A stretch of 64,000 bases of DNA from the NCBI GenBank assembly GCA_030686115.1, contig CP131612.1:2480001-2544000 (forward strand), in the 5' to 3' direction. A program made the position numbers and the translations under genes. The notes beneath the pieces were generated by a model. The model had not been told where the DNA came from and ran no database searches. It saw only the letters and a list, made by a program, of their open reading frames with translations. Shown here piece after piece: positions 63,109-64,000 of this stretch. The stretch is from Psychrobacter cibarius (lineage in GTDB: Bacteria > Pseudomonadota > Gammaproteobacteria > Pseudomonadales > Moraxellaceae). Position 1 is the first letter of the stretch. Every line of letters begins with the position of its first letter.

Positions 63109-64000
63109 TTACGTAGTTTCTGTCGATGTGGTCGCCATTTTCACCCCGCCCCATGTCACCAAACCAACGCCCAGTGCGATCAATGAAGCACCCAAAAACA
63201 GCCCTTCTGGCGGCATCTCACCCTGCAAAAAAATAGCCACTGGCACACCGACAACTGCGCCGACCGAGCCTAATAAACTTAATAAAACAGGACCGCCGGT
63301 TTTTTGTAATAAAAACAACAATAAGAATTGACCCGCAAATACGGCGGCTTGTATGCCAATCAAACCTAGCGGCAACCAGTCTAGCGGCATTTTGACTGAA
63401 AAATTAGGCAACACACTAAATGACAGCAGCAACAGCGACGCCGCGATTAGCATACCTGGCGCGAGTGCACTAGGCGACGCTTTATCAGGCCAGCGTAAGG
63501 TGCGATATATATTACCAATAGCCAATAATACTGGACCGCAAAGCGCGATCAAAATCCAAAAAACACTGGCATCGGGTGCTGTAAACTTACGCGCTGCCAA
63601 TACTCCTGCACCAAGAAGCGCCGCGGCCACACCCAAAGCGCGGACGATATTAAATCGCTCCATCCTCAGTGCCAATGCACCAAGATAAGTCAGCAATGGT
63701 GGAAGCGAGATAATGAGCGCGACGAAACCTGCACCCACATGTGGGATAGCCGAAAACAGTAGTAAATTAGAACCTGCAACACTGATGAGCGCCGCCACAA
63801 AATAGTATTCAAAGCTACGCGCATTTAAGGGAGGCAATTCGTGCCGTATTAATGCAACGATCAATAAAATAGCAGCAGCGCCCGTGATGGACCAAAAGAG
63901 AAATGCCAGTGGTGTAATACCTATCTCACCAGCATATTTTGCCAAATTGGTAGAAATACCAATCAGACCTCCTCCGCCTAACAAGCAAGCAAAAGGGATG
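63109..64000 (-). CDS. EamA/DMT-family permease, 5' end outside window
   Basis: At least 296 residues visible; the frame is open to the window edge (IPFACLLGGGGLIGIS before the first internal start), so the true start is outside. About ten helices in two EamA repeats; MLIAASLLLLSFSVLPNF and LLSLLGSVGAVVGVPVAIFL are in the second repeat. DMT permeases export amino acids, metabolites or drugs; substrate unknown. Confidence 0.8.
   Translation of the reverse strand, partial: IPFACLLGGGGLIGISTNLAKYAGEIGITPLAFLFWSITGAAAILLIVALIRHELPPLNARSFEYYFVAALISVAGSNLLLFSAIPHVGAGFVALIISLPPLLTYLGALALRMERFNIVRALGVAAALLGAGVLAARKFTAPDASVFWILIALCGPVLLAIGNIYRTLRWPDKASPSALAPGMLIAASLLLLSFSVLPNFSVKMPLDWLPLGLIGIQAAVFAGQFLLLFLLQKTGGPVLLSLLGSVGAVVGVPVAIFLQGEMPPEGLFLGASLIALGVGLVTWGGVKMATTSTETT

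Overview
The window looks like chromosome of a psychrotolerant gammaproteobacterium of the Moraxellaceae, most likely Psychrobacter. This is inferred from the AT-leaning gamma-type genes, the eptA-pmrA-pmrB order known from Acinetobacter, the respiratory nitrate cluster with ppiC and Mo-cofactor genes, and small IS-derived repeats. No rRNA, tRNA, CRISPR array or prophage was seen. Identifications come from reading motifs and gene order, without database searches.

Layout. (1) 1-3455: partial DUF1275 gene, FMN reductase and DoxX genes divergent from a LysR regulator, then ltrA. (2) 3525-4260: an IS1595-type insertion sequence. (3) 4359-11333: an organic-anion uptake region with a GntR regulator, a divergent SLC13/MatC-like permease, tctC-tctB-tctA and a TauE/SafE-type permease. 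(4) 11560-15436: rluF between two decayed Fic gene tails, then small lipoprotein, secreted and hypothetical genes. (5) 15914-20265: a probable copper module of a DUF2946 protein, an OprC/NosA-like TonB receptor and a TauE/SafE protein ending in 14 Met/His-rich repeats. (6) 20342-23671: a sensor kinase and a response regulator with two receivers. (7) 24302-29845: lipoprotein, oleate hydratase, LysR regulator, Old Yellow Enzyme and DUF1971 protein.

(8) 30170-51620 is the centrepiece: a dissimilatory nitrate reduction island. It holds two NarK-type transporters, divergent narXL, narGHJI, a His-rich PpiC foldase, then moeA, moaA, moaB, a mobA-like gene, moaC, moaD, moaE and modA. It therefore encodes sensing, transport, the enzyme, its chaperone, its cofactor and part of molybdate uptake. 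NarL-type 7-2-7 heptamer pairs lie upstream of narG and moaA.

(9) 51645-52628: hemerythrin and CopD-like genes. (10) 52952-58288: an envelope-modification locus with eptA, a PmrA-like regulator, a PmrB-like kinase, dgkA and a PAP2 phosphatase. Near-identical CTTAAC-N5-CTTAAY boxes precede eptA and dgkA, so phosphoethanolamine transfer and recycling of its diacylglycerol by-product appear to share one regulon. (11) 58463-64000: yceI, thioesterase, DUF3124 lipoprotein, KtrA/KtrB-type potassium uptake and a partial DMT permease.

Small mobile debris is scattered through the window: two full copies and one collapsed remnant of a ~170 bp MITE with TAGGGCGTGTCC-type ends, plus a 271 bp IS-derived element and one solo end of the same family.
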